Shown in pieces: positions 47,503 through 58,958 of a stretch of 64,000 bases of DNA (positions within the stretch are counted from its first letter, which is position 1; every line of letters starts with the position of its first letter). Source of the DNA: Rhyacophila brunnea. Lineage: Eukaryota; Arthropoda; Insecta; Trichoptera; Rhyacophilidae. The stretch spans positions 496,001 to 560,000 of the forward strand of contig JAGYXB010000051.1 in assembly GCA_022495005.1 (NCBI GenBank). Reading direction: 5' to 3'. The notes under the pieces were generated by a model. That model did not search any database. It saw nothing but the letters and a program-made list of their open reading frames with translations, and was not told where the DNA came from. The translations under genes and the position numbers were made by a program.

Positions 47503-48869
47503 TATTTGTTAGGCTCAACTCACGTTTTGAGTATATTCATTACAAATTCTTGAAATAATAAATGCGTAAATGCGACATGAAAATGTGTAAATTACGTTTT
47601 TCCAAAAATGTTCTTTTTATTTATAAAGTGGCTTGACTCTTAGATGCAGATATGCTTCTAAGGTTGTTCAAAATTCTGTATTACCTATATTTGATTTAAT
47701 TTTTAAATTATTTACCATATTGTGTACAAGCCTGAATGTCAATTCAAAATTAAAAATACCACTTACAATGGTATAGATTTGCAGACATATATTATAAGGT
47801 ATCACACACTTGATACGATTTATTTATTCGCTTTTGCAAACACGTGGATTGGGCTGACGAAATTATAACCATATGTGACACAGTGTAAAAAATGCGTGGA
47901 AGAATATCCACTATCAAAATCAATTGTTGGTAAATGTCCTTTGTCAAACGACACCCTCCGCTCGATAAAAAAGCACACAGAGTTGGGCGCAGGAGAGTAA
48001 TTTTTATCAACTACCCATTGTTCAATTTACGAAGGCCCCCAAAAACCAAGAACCTAGAGGTGGGGAGGGCCAAGGGCTATAACTTTTTTATATATTTTAA
48101 TTGAGAGGGTACTTAAATATTTGCCAAACCCTTATGTCAGTGTATTCTGAGGGACATTATTTATTTATCAAACGGGTGCATACCAACAAGCAAAAGCCGA
48201 AAGGGGGATTATTTGAACTTGTGCACCGCAAATGCACTTTGCATCGGACGTGGTACATAATCTCTTGTAGTATAATATATAGACTACGAAGAAAATTTTC
48301 CATTTCAATACACTTGAGTGACACATTGATTTATAATCTATTCATATCTACTAATCAAAATAAAATAAATGAGCTAGTATACAATATTCATCAACTATTT
48401 GTTCTCACATTGTATAAAACTATAAAATTAACCTACCGGTGATTATGCCAATTGGGATGGACAATAACTGTGCGAAACAAAATTGCTTTAAGTGTTGATA
48501 TATTTCACTTACATGAGGATGAGTTTAGGTGGACGTTGGTTTATATGTTATATTTTCATGTACTTTTTAATGATGTTTCTATTTACTCTTTTAATCAGGT
48601 ATGAACTTTATTTTTATATAAAAAATATTAATACTGTAAGATATACCTCCTTCCTTTGTTTTTTCGCGTGTCATATTTTAACGTCTTGAATTTTTAATTT
48701 GTAAAGTTCACTATATTTCAAAATAAATACATTTGAATTATTTTGAAAGTAAAATATTGAAAAATAAATAGACCGTTTACTGCAACCTAACACACTCTAG
48801 ACCATTGTCAGACTACATTTCTTCCGTTCAGGAGCTACGTCTCATGTATTTTACCGTGTTAATTATACA
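47503..48869. other. Non-coding stretch
   Basis: A plus-strand open frame at 48101-48442 (113 codons) has no family resemblance and AT-biased composition, so I do not call it a gene. Confidence 0.45.
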
Positions 48870-49027
48870 GAGCAGGCGCCTTTCGTAATGCAGTGCATTA
48901 GATGCTATCTTTCCACCCGGGAGCTCTGGGTTCGAGCCCGGTAAGGACACAATATATTTATGTAATTTTCTCAAAGCCCGGGTATTTTACTAATAAAATT
49001 ACTAATCACCTTGTACAAAAAAAAAAC
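48870..49027 (+). mobile_element. tRNA-derived SINE, family 2
   Basis: CAGGCGCCTTTCGTAATGCA head, GAGCTCTGGGTTCGAGCCCG with B-box, ATATTTATGTAATTTTCTCA body and a CACCTTGTACAAAAAAAAAA end, matching 41.1 kb. Confidence 0.8.
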
Positions 49028-51493
49028 TATACGGATCAACCGTGATGGCGGATTCCGTGCCGTTTAGAATTTGGGTTATGTTCGGAATTGTATCTTGAAA
49101 AATGGACAAAGTTTGTAATTAAGATAATTATTTGTGACATTGTAGTGCCCCTATATTTCGATACCTTACTTAATATATAGCTAAACAACTCAAAATACCT
49201 CGTTTTAAGATAATGGCGTATAAAAATGTTGCACAAATTCTCATTTCAATGTTGAAGCCTTGATTTTTTTTAAAGTAAATGTGTTTATTTTTTATTTAGT
49301 TCAAATGAACTTAGCAATTTTACAGTTTAACAAATAATCCATCCAGATATTGCCGTTTATAATTAAGTTAATGATTAATCCCAGAAAAGGTTATTCTATT
49401 TTATGACCCGTTGATTATTATTTTTTTGTTGAATTATAAAGAAAAGACCCTTCTATATCGAATGGCATTATTAAGTCAAAACCTTGAAATCTTGACTTGT
49501 TTCCCTATAGAACTAGGGTATCGATTATCTCACCATACGTATAAATGTATAAGTGTAGAAAAAAGTAACTTCTATTTTATATGTCTTCATTTTAAAATTG
49601 CAAATACATGCATATTTAGTAATTTATTGGATCAGTTAAACAGTTTTTATGTAAATAAAATAAATACAAAAAAAAACGATAACTTAATTACTAGTAACTG
49701 GCAAAAACAAAAAAAAAATATTTACGATAAATGACAATATTACCAATGATAAGTAAAATATATTATTATGAAACCAATAATACATAATAATATTAGGTAA
49801 ATACTCTTTTTATATAATTATTTATTTGAAATCTATCCAACTGACAGTTTAAATAAAATTTCAATAAAAATTCTCAAGACCTCAGGCATATTTCATCGTT
49901 TTATTTTTGAATGGGGTTCATTCAAAAACCCACTTGAATCTATCGACATATGGACAGAAGCGACCGGTCCATTTGTGTCTATAGAAAACGCATCCCCTAA
50001 ATCAGACGAATATAGATTCACCAGTCACCCCTCTATTTTAATGCCTTACTTTACATTTTGATCGCATTGAAAAATATTTTTATCTTACTCTCTCTGAGCT
50101 AGTAAAATATACAAGTAGTATTTTTTCTATTACACCGTTAGAAATATTTTTTTCTATATTATCACCATCATCAATTTAGATCTAATAACATCCTATACTA
50201 CTTACTTAGTACTTCTATAATACTTAACTATTTCGTCGGTCCAGTGGCTTAGCTATTTCAGAAATTTTCTTGGTAAATTGAAAGATTTGGTTTTATTACC
50301 GATAGCGCGCAAAGAGTAAAATAGGTGACCTGACAAAAAGAGGGTGTTAGTACGTACCACAAAACGTCTAGATTTGTCCAGCAATAATATTCGTTTCTTG
50401 TTAGGACCATATTTTCCATACATGTGTGATTAACACTGAAGACTGCGTTTTAGACACAATATGAGGTAAATTTTTAAGACATTATTCAAGCCACTAGAAA
50501 TACTCTAGCTAACTTTATTATGCGATGAAGTACTAAATATACATTCATCTATTTATACACAGTGTATATTAGACATCTGTCATATTAAAAACCTTCAAAA
50601 GGAAATATTGTATACATTGATATATTAATATTACGTATTTACATGCTACTTGCTTATTATAAAAGACGTTATACACTACAAAACAGTTCAGATGATACAA
50701 ACGGACACATATGATCCAAATTATTATTATGACCATTAACTCTTGCGCTTTCGATAACCACTTCTGAATTCGACACCTCGCAATAACTCGTAAGTGAACA
50801 CCCTTATTTATACCTGCAGGCCTAGTGCGTATCACTAGAATAAAAGTGAGAAGTATATGGGAATGAAGAATGTACATGGAAAAGTATGTAATTCCGCGGT
50901 TAAAGTGACGAGAAACTATGAGTAGTGGTGTAAATGAGGAGTCAGCGGCACCTACTTAATTTCCCTAACCCCACTCCCTCCCGTCGCCTTAAAAATCATT
51001 AAAAAAATATTATGGTTTTATTTTTCAAAATGGACCCCTCAAAAAATAATTCTGTGTGCGCGCCTGCTATTGGTATTTAGTATGTGTACATTGACCTTCA
51101 ATGACTTTCATTTTTCACGTAAAATCGCCTTCTTAGGAACGTCTATATTACACGGACCAACCCCTAACGAAAAAATCACCCCCATGAACTGCTTATTAAA
51201 GACTACCCCTCATGTTTACCCGTGGTGTTTGTTTTGTGTTACAATCGGTGGTCGAACAATCATTCACCTGATCGCACCATCTGACTCTTACATTATTATT
51301 AGGAATCGTTGTTAACGCTTTTCATTATTTCAGTGTACATATTGCGTTGTATTAAGACAATTTAGAGTTTTGATTTGTTATCTTTATAACAACACAATAT
51401 TATTAATATTCGTATAATTAATAGTATTTCAAAACTTCTTAAATTCATGTTATGTAGAATTTATGCAGATTAGGTGCGTAAAATAAGAAAAAA
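49028..51493. other. AT-rich non-coding stretch
   Basis: Several open frames of 60-110 codons occur, but they are AT-driven and unrelated to any family I know. Confidence 0.5.
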
Positions 51494-51872
51494 ATACAAG
51501 ATAAAAAGAACTTTTTATATACCACGATTTTAAATTTTCTGTTGAATCATATAAACTTCACAATTCTATGTATTAATAATTTTGGACAAATAAGGCAATT
51601 GTCAGCAAATCATTCGTTTGCTATTTTGCAACAAACAAACAAATATACTATTATAATACTGAAATGTCATTTTGATTTCCATGGTAACGCACGTATATAT
51701 TAATAATGTAGTTGCTAGGACCACCCCCTTATCAACCAATAATAGTGGATTGGATTACGGATTTCTTCTTTAATTTTCTTAGATTTCTTAAAAATCGATT
51801 GCAAGATTTGTACTGGATAAACAACCACCGGAGAAACAAGAATACGAGCTAAGAAAAACGTGGTAATAAATA
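51494..51872 (+). repeat. 400-bp dispersed element family, copy D
   Basis: ACAAGATAAAAAGAACTTTT, TGATTTCCATGGTAACGCAC and GAATACGAGCTAAGAAAAAC are shared with copies A-C. The AACTTTTAGAATAT segment of the others is missing here. Confidence 0.78.
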
Positions 51873-51929
51873 TTAAGATTGTTTTCAATTATTCTAAAAA
51901 TATTTTACATCAAAATGATTAATAATAGT

Positions 51930-52251
51930 TACGTGCCTAAGCAAAGTGCCGCCCTTAAGTCGACGTAGAATGGCGTCCTCTTTTAATTTTAGTTCCAAAT
52001 TGTCTGCACCATCATGAAAATATATATTACAACGGGTATAATAATAGAACAATAGATTTATTATTGTCAGATTTTTTAATGTTTTGATTATTTTTTTAAA
52101 CTAAGATTTAAATACTTTCTAATAAAGTGACCGCATCGTCTGCTTCATGGAAAACTGCGACTGCTGTTAAAAGTTGTAATATTTGTATTCGTTCTTCCAC
52201 TCGCCACCTTTTATTATGAGCCACCTCTATGCAACTCATGACCTGCCTACC
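51930..52251 (-). repeat. Dispersed repeat shared with 16.1 kb, copy 2
   Basis: GCAAAGTGCCGCCCTTAAGT through CATGACCTGCCTACC, colinear with 16060-16600 but about 220 bp shorter. On the minus strand a 31-codon frame reads WRVEERIQILQLLTAVAVFH and then EADDAVTLLESI before a stop. The corresponding frame in the other copy is broken. Confidence 0.68.
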
Positions 52252-52369
52252 TCCACTACCATACATTTGAACTCGTTCTATAACAACAATATAATAAATT
52301 TAAGTCTTTTTCTAAGCAACGAATAATTCACAATATTGGTTTTTGAATAATACTATTTATTTTATTATT

Positions 52370-52530
52370 GAGAATTTTGAAGGTTTTGAAAAAAATTTAT
52401 AAATATTTTTTGTACGTCCATAATTCGGGAATATCTTAGAATATTTTTTCAACATTTTTTCTAAGATTTCTCCGAATTATGTATGTTCACAAAATATCAA
52501 TATAAAACTCCCAAAAACTCCAACAATAGA
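52370..52530. repeat. Long imperfect inverted repeat
   Basis: CATAATTCGGGAATATCTTA at 52419 is mirrored by TAAGATTTCTCCGAATTATG ending at 52481. Weaker pairing (AAATATTTTTTGTAC with TTCACAAAATAT) extends outward on both sides. Short loop. Could be a small fold-back transposon. Confidence 0.6.
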
Positions 52531-52786
52531 AAACCCTAAAAACCAAAAGTTATTATAGTACATGTATAAAAAAAAACAAGGCTAAACTAAATAAAAGAAA
52601 TTTTCGCGACAATTATATATTTATGAGATTAAATTGTTTATATTGTTTTTTTTTGATATAGTTAGTAGGATATGATAAAATCAAAAAAGACATTTTTTTA
52701 ATTGCTCTACTCTAAAATATTGTCATAGTTTTTGATTAAAGAGATTACTGATACTTAAAACTTTATTATTACTTAATAATACAATG

Positions 52787-52955
52787 CACTCGTGATTGTC
52801 GAGAACTAACGTATCGTCTCGGGTTTGAATTCCAGATCTGGAAAATTTATTCGGACTGTTCTAATATTTATTTGGATCAAGAACATAGACTTATATTATG
52901 TTGAGCAAGTCGCTAACATATATTTCTCACAAAATAAATCTGTAAAGAAACCAAT
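52787..52955 (+). mobile_element. tRNA-derived SINE, family 1, copy h (decayed)
   Basis: CTCGGGTTTGAATTCCAGAT B-box region, TATGTTGAGCAAGTCGCTAA and a CAAAATAAATCTGTAAAGAA end follow the family 1 order. Confidence 0.65.
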
Positions 52956-53814
52956 TCGTGAAGTTGGCCAAGATCCACAGCAGATTTTTAAATTTACCAT
53001 TGAAAAGTAGTTACACATTAGCCCATTTTCACCTCAATACTATTATAAGTCTAATGCAATACGACACAACATTGAATAGCAATATGGCCCTCAATAGGAT
53101 TCTATTCGAAGATAATAAAATGTTATATCACCATAGACACGAGTACTCAAAGCGACTGTAGGGACATCCACCCTACAGATAGTGGACAGGAGATAGCACA
53201 TTTAATTGGGGTAATTCGACCAACTGTTAGACCGCTCGATGTTTCCTCTTCGTGAAAATCCGTTTTACACTCAAAATCTATTTTGCTTTGGGGCATATGT
53301 GGGAGATACTGGCATCCTTTGATCGTTGGGGTAAATTTTGGTTATGAAAATTAAGTTTCTATTATGTATGAATATTCGTTTTATAGTCACCAAAAGTGCT
53401 TTTGATGCATTATTTAAGAACTTCGCAAAGTAATTAAATATTATAGCTTAGTTAACGGTATAATGAGCATACATAAAAACTAACAATACTGTCATATTAA
53501 TTCTAAGACACATAATACCCTTTAAATATGTCATCTTCATCATTTGTTACACCTTTCTAAATAATTCCTGCATTCCTTTATCTTTATATATATATATCAA
53601 TCCCAGTAGTCAAATAGGTAATACACTGACTTTTATACAGGATACTGTGAAACGTGACATCTTACTAAGTTTCAAAAGTTTCGGATTTTGAGCTTTGAGA
53701 ATCGATGTCTCTTCCGAATCTTAGGGGTATATTGATACAAACGCGTTACAAACACACGAGGTCTGAGTGGACACAATAGCCTTCGGTGATTGAAGTAATC
53801 ACGACGAGAAGCTT
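52956..53814. other. Non-coding stretch
   Basis: Contains the small hairpin CTGTAGGGACATCCACCCTACAG-like at about 53156-53178. No gene. Confidence 0.45.
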
Positions 53815-54036
53815 TATGTCACCCGGACATGACGTGTTCCAGATGCCGCCAGAGAGTGCGACAGTCCGTATCCTTGTGGCACAATTTCAAGGGTTCCGTT
53901 GCCATGCCCGGCCCTCCCTTTCCCTGTAGCGGTGGTACAAAAATGATCTACACGGTACAGGTCTGTATGTCTGAATGGCGAGAGAAGTGAGAGTTCAGGA
54001 TGGACCGAGGAAAGGAGCAGCGCGGAACTATGTTGT
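53815..54036 (-). other. Unidentified 73-codon open frame in GC-rich island
   Basis: Open on the minus strand from a stop at 54037-54039 to TAA at 53815-53817, with no ATG. Contains SVHPELSLLSPFRHTDLYRV and GHGNGTLEIVPQGYGLSHSL. Composition is near 50% G+C, well above the flanks. No family recognised. Possibly part of an unidentified transposon or an exon. Confidence 0.27.
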
Positions 54037-54334
54037 TATATTGTTTCTTTTCCATTTCTCAGCAGTAAATGGTCTACCCACCTTTTCGGGATGTCACCGT
54101 TTTTTATAGTTAAATCTATGTCGTTTTGAGACGCCAGAATATTTTATTTCGCTCTTTTTCATGATCAATTTAGATCACTAGGTTACTTTACTTAATATGT
54201 GTTTATTAATATATTACTAATGTTTCGGTAGGTATGTATTTAATATTATTTTGTACACGTTTTTATGTTAAATTTAGTAAATAATAATTAAGAATTTGTT
54301 GATTTGTATATCTATACAAATTGTGACCCTAATA

Positions 54335-54449
54335 CTACAAGGTTCTAAGTGTTCGTCCTTGAAAAAACAAACCCAACAAAGAAGTAGTATTCTAAGCTAC
54401 CTCATTGTTACTTTTGTTTTTCCAAGGACAAACACTTAGAACCTTGTAG
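54335..54449. repeat. 115-bp near-perfect hairpin
   Basis: The 37-bp arms 54335-54371 and 54413-54449 (CTACAAGGTTCTAAGTGTTC and onward) differ at only two positions. A 41-bp loop separates them. No related copy elsewhere in the window. Either a tiny fold-back MITE or a hairpin RNA precursor. Confidence 0.85.
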
Positions 54450-54744
54450 TTCTCCACTCGCGAAATCTCATCAGACTATCTGCTGAGACAATTATTCCAC
54501 CCGTAAAAAATTCTAAGAAGAACACACGCCGACTCAACAACGTGGCAACTTCAGGTAGAAAAGAAATCAGAAAAAGGCGATGATTAAAGATTGTCGTCAC
54601 TTGCCGCTCATCTGAGGTCGTGCACTTCATAAATTATTTAGGTCCTATACCTTAGCACGCTGGCATCTAGTGCAGGGCGTATTTATAAATTTATGTTCCT
54701 TATTATTATACTACACTGTATTCGTCCTTATTTTAGTATAAATG

Positions 54745-55187
54745 ATTCGATTTTGTATATTGCTTGTGAAAACATTAGTGTTCTCTATATTTTTATACGG
54801 AGTCGAGTCTTGGACTCTGAAGGCAAGAAAGTTGAAGGCAATTGATGCCTATAAGATGTGGTGTTGGCTCCGAATGCTTTGTATTTCTTGGACAGAACAC
54901 AAGACGAACCAGTCAATCACCCAAAGACTGCATATAAAGGAATGGCTCTCGACAATATGTCCAAGATGCTTTCTGCATTTTTTTGGACAAATTGTCTTAC
55001 GCGGACCGGGTGGCCTCCAGGGAAGGCGGAGCAGAGGAAGGGCGTCTATGCACTAGAGTGACCAAGTGAAAGAGTTGACTGGGGGCACCATTCATTATGC
55101 CGGAAGAGAAGCGGAAGATTGAGAAGGATGTAAAGGTCGCTCAAAGGATGACAAAATTATAAAGTGATCATGATCCTCAGCCGTGAG
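54745..55187 (+). pseudogene. LINE reverse-transcriptase C-terminus, split by a hAT insertion
   Basis: The frame reads LLVKTLVFSIFLYGVESWTL, DAYKMWCWLRMLCISWTEHK, TNQSITQRLHIKEWLSTI and FGQIVLRGPGGLQGRRSRGR. LYGxESWTL followed by a W-C-RRML-ISWT-H-TN-S block is the diagnostic end of a large class of non-LTR retrotransposon polymerases. Only this C-terminal part remains, from about 54745. A frame-disrupted 3' region follows to ATGATCCTCAGCCGTGAG, where a hAT MITE sits. The LINE tail resumes at 55620 with TGTACGACAAAAAAGAAGAA. Confidence 0.85.
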
Positions 55188-55611
55188 TAGGGAATCTAAT
55201 CCCGAGCCGAAATTCTGATCCCGGGATTTCGAGATTACAATTTGACAATACCGGGATCCCGAGACTGGTCCCGGAATCGGCATTTTTTTCCATTGTTAAC
55301 ATAAAATTTTAATATTTACAAATAACATTGATAAAATCCGTCAAAAATAAATCGAGTATAATTTATATTATTTAATACATTTATTGTTAATATTGTATAC
55401 GTTCAATTTTGGAAATACATAAGTTTAATGGAGTAAATAATATTGTAATAAAAATAATAACGTGAATTTAATATGAGATTGCTGTTTCTGATAGTAAAGA
55501 CTTAATGAATGGGTTAGCGAGATCAATCCCGAAAGTTTCGGGAATATCTTTATCAATCCCGGGATTCATAGGTATCGAAAATAACTCGGGATCCCGGGAT
55601 TGGAATCCCTA
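55188..55611. mobile_element. Non-autonomous hAT-like element, copy 2 (short form)
   Basis: Ends TAGGGAATCTAATCCCGAGC and, as reverse complement of the right side, TAGGGATTCCAATCCCGGGA. A perfect 8-bp duplication GCCGTGAG flanks it at 55180-55187 and 55612-55619. It keeps the left interior of copy 1 (AATGGAGTAAATAATATTGT; GAGATTGCTGTTTCTGATAG), then jumps from GGGTTAGCGAGAT straight to the right-end sequence. Inserted in the 3' tail of the LINE. Confidence 0.9.
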
Positions 55612-55639
55612 GCCGTGAGTGTACGACAAAAAAGAAGAA

Positions 55640-55849
55640 GATTTTAAAACAACAATATAAACTTAATTGTAAATTGGAGATTAAGAAATCACATAATATT
55701 TTGTAATGTGACTATGGTATTTTAAATATACTATATATATATATATTAGTTTCATCATACTAAATACTCAAATAACTAACGTTACAATAATACTGACTAT
55801 TTTCTTCATACCTACCCGATCGATACCCCTGCGATTCGTCTGCGATTAA
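55640..55849. other. AT-rich stretch with an AT microsatellite
   Basis: (AT)n run at about 55730-55747. Nothing else. Confidence 0.5.
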
Positions 55850-56180
55850 TTTCAGCGCGTTTTTTAATGCATTCTCCTTTCTTTCCGCGTTCGACAACCG
55901 CGCGGAAATGAGTGACAATCCCCTCTAAGCCCCTCGCATTTCCCGCCAACCCCCTCACCCATCTCCCGCCAAGCCCAAGCAATTTCCACGGCCCGTGATT
56001 GGGGAAACCCCCCGAGAATAAAAACTACTAACTCCATCTACAAATGAACCCGCGTGACAAGGGCCATAATTCCCGCGCCAGAAATGACTCGGGCAGAGCG
56101 GGACGGCGTCATTCTTTTGTTTAAAATTTCATACGTCGTCTGGGTGCAGCGACGAGGTGCGAGAGGGATAGATGTATAGA
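55850..56180. promoter_or_regulatory. GC-rich island, candidate conserved regulatory element
   Basis: An unusually GC-rich block in AT-rich flanks, with no good reading frame. It contains TTTCCCGCC (about 55939) and CTCCCGCC (about 55964), E2F-like. GGGGAAACCCC at about 56003-56013 fits the Rel/Dorsal (kappa-B) consensus. GGAAATG and TTTTGTTT stretches follow. Promoter or enhancer role is inference. Confidence 0.35.
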
Positions 56181-56382
56181 CATTTTATTTACAGCTGGGA
56201 AATTTTGTAAGGATGCATACCTAATGTGTGGCGGCGAATGCATACGACGGAGTACGGAATGCAAGGAAAAGCAACATTACTCTAACGGAGTGGAATATTT
56301 TATATTATATGAAGCATAAACTTATCCGATTTAAAAACACCACTATCTTAAATATACAGCAGGCATGTCGCGGAATCATCGA

Positions 56383-56560
56383 TACATTACTTAGATGAGA
56401 AGTTTCCATACAAATACTATTTTAAAACTGTACCACAAAAGAAGATATTACGAATATCATCTTATAATATTTCCTTGAAGGTATAATGCGTTAAGATCCT
56501 TATAATGGATATAATGGAATATCACCCGTATTATAAGGGCTGTAATACTTAATTTCTGTG
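56383..56560 (+). repeat. Local duplication of about 178 bp, unit 1
   Basis: TACCACAAAAGAAGATATTA, TCTTATAATATTTCCTTGAA and GGTATAATGCGTTAAGA recur in the same order at 57044-57220. Confidence 0.75.
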
Positions 56561-57043
56561 GATGGATTTAGGAAGATCGCACTACCTCATCTTTTAGAAA
56601 TGCCGCAAAAATTGAATGCTTCAGATGGTTGCACCAATTCACGCATGCCATGCATCTCGTAGCATATCGTAAAATACCGAGAGGAAAGGTCCCAACCCAT
56701 TGAGAAAGCTGTTCAACAACTAAATTATCCGAGTCACAATCCTTAGTCATGGGACCTTGACAAAAAAGAAGAAGAAATACTATTTCAATCAACCTAAATA
56801 ATATTTTTTTTCGTTCTTGGGGCGGTCCGGACCCGAACCTTCTCCCTTTTGTGTGCACTCCTGACTGCACAACTGTTATTTTTTTTTCTAATAAATCTTA
56901 TAGGTAATTAAGATTTAAATAAAAATTATTTATATACAAGTCGGTTTACAGGAAGCCAGGTAGGAACCGCGCCAATTTGCATGGCCGATTTTGCCAAAAT
57001 TCATGAATTTTAAAACGAAAACCTAACCTAACCTAACCATTGA
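56561..57043. other. Spacer between the duplicated units
   Basis: A 100-codon minus-strand frame (56568-56870) has no family match. CCTAACCTAACCTAACC at about 57022-57038 is a short TTAGG-like tract. AAAATTCATGAATTTT beside it resembles a sequence near 13.0 kb. Confidence 0.45.
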
Positions 57044-57220
57044 TATACTACTAGATGAGCAGTTCCCATACAAGTGTCATTTTAAAAGTGTACCACAAAA
57101 GATATTATGAATATCGTCTTATAATATTTCCTTGTAGGTATAATGCGTTAAGACCGATAACATGGATTCCCTAATTTCATCCGTATTGCCCTGGCTGTAA
57201 AACTAAATTTGTGTTCTTGG
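57044..57220 (+). repeat. Local duplication of about 178 bp, unit 2
   Basis: Direct-repeat partner of 56383-56560, with scattered substitutions and small indels. Both units begin next to ACTAGATGAG/TTAGATGAG. Confidence 0.75.
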
Positions 57221-58040
57221 AATAGTGAACCTAAGGGTGCCTGCAACGCAAAGCAGACAGAGCAAGTCGTCATGCGCTGACTATTAGTTAGAGTAAGATG
57301 CAAGCTAGATCGGGCTTACCCAGTAAGTTTTAACAAAGACCGACTCGCTGAAAATCGGGTGTCATTTTAAGAAGCATATGATTAATCCAGTAGTATATCA
57401 ATGAACCTAACAAATATTCCAGTATATCGACTCTTTTCAAAACATATTCGCTGCTGGCTTACTGTAAACTGACAAAGTAACTGAAATCGGTAGTGCAAGT
57501 GAATTATGTCCATTTTTTAAATTGAATTAATCTTTAATTGAATTAGAATTATTCAAGTAATGCTGCTGTTGCTGTTAACTCATCTCCATCTCGAAGAGTG
57601 TAAGTACAGTCGTTTACAAACACTTCTTACATAGATTTAATGAATATTAAGTGGGAACACGCAGTAAAGTTATTTAGATAAGGTAAACTTGTGCAACAAA
57701 AGTACACCCTCCAGATTGAGTGATACAATAAATTTTCATTCGAAATGACGAGTTGTGAGTATAAATCTGCTTTAAATCTCGTATACGTACGTATTCGCAT
57801 TACTTTGACAACAAAAAGTTGAACCAGTCATCGTGTTATTATAATATTACATATATTTAGAAGTTACAATGATATCTTAATATTTTAACATCAAATAAAT
57901 CAATGAAAGTGCAGTTTTATATAAATGTTATCGATATAATAAGATAATAAATTCTTTTAATGCAATTAAAATCATTCTAATATTATGGACCTATGATTCA
58001 TATCTATCGACTTGTGTAAAAATATATCTAACACTATTCC
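57221..58040. other. Non-coding stretch
   Basis: No gene or repeat recognised. Confidence 0.5.
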
Positions 58041-58150
58041 AATCGATTTAAGTTTTGTACCATGCCATTTGAGTCATTTTTTATAACCCGGGTTATGTCT
58101 TTCGGCATCTTCAGACACAATGCATATTCACCAGTTTAAAATGCACACAC
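58041..58150 (-). repeat. Short repeat with hammerhead-like core, copy 2
   Basis: The minus strand reads GTGTCTGAAGATGCCGAAAG, then ACATAACCCGGGTTATAAAA and AATGACTCAAATGGCATGGT. Colinear with the copies at 24.2 and 31.3 kb. Confidence 0.7.
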
Positions 58151-58435
58151 TTTAAAATGCAGACTGATACAAAATACATTTAAAGCTCGTTTGTAATAAG
58201 AAATTTATAAAAAATAAATAAATAAAAAAATGTAAATTTGAAATATTTGGAAATAAACTGTTAATATATTTTGTAAGCCTACTTATGAACAATGAAACTA
58301 GAAAAAGTATTGGAAACTCAATAAAAGTGGGTACCTAATGATACATATCACTAAATATATTAAATACAGATAAATAAATAATATTCAGCAGGGTTTCAAT
58401 ATTATTTAACTCTAAAAATCAATAGAACAGTCATG

Positions 58436-58958
58436 AATATGCCATGTCGTATTCCGAGAGTTAATTATCTCGGGATATAAAATGTATAATGTAGTATCAG
58501 TTTGTAACGTGAGTCCTGACAAAACCACGCTACCTGATTAGAGTGAAAAAGTGGACAAGTTATTATATTTGAAATACAGAAAATTTAATACTAATATTGC
58601 GACACTACTATTACAACACGTCCGCTAACTGCTATAAAATGTTATTGATTATGCAAAGTATTTTCAATAAATTACAAAGACAGTGTACATTTAGACAATG
58701 CAGAATATGCAATGTAATAAATGTACTATAAACGCCATATAAAAACTATCGGAATAATACGCATAAATAATGTCAGTTATTTTTTTAGGTTAAATAAACG
58801 TCAAAACTCAGCGGCATGGCGCATGCGCAGCGGTTATTGACTGTGATTTGCAATTTATATTACCGCTTTATACACACAATTAACCCGAGCGATATCCGTG
58901 TTATTTCGAATCAAGAAAAATAACGTAAACGTGGTGTCGTGTTAACTAGTTGGAATAG
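58436..58958 (+). repeat. Dispersed repeat of about 550 bp, copy 2
   Basis: Begins GTCGTATTCCGAGAGTTAAT and ends GTCGTGTTAACTAGTTGGAA. Colinear with 14435-15011 but lacking some internal segments. Confidence 0.75.

Noticed and set aside
48101..48442. 113-codon plus-strand frame
   Set aside because: AT-driven composition and no family resemblance.
49411..49734. 107-codon plus-strand frame
   Set aside because: Low-complexity, lysine/asparagine/isoleucine-rich, as expected from AT-rich non-coding DNA.
56568..56870. 100-codon minus-strand frame
   Set aside because: No recognisable domain and no splice or promoter context; left as chance.
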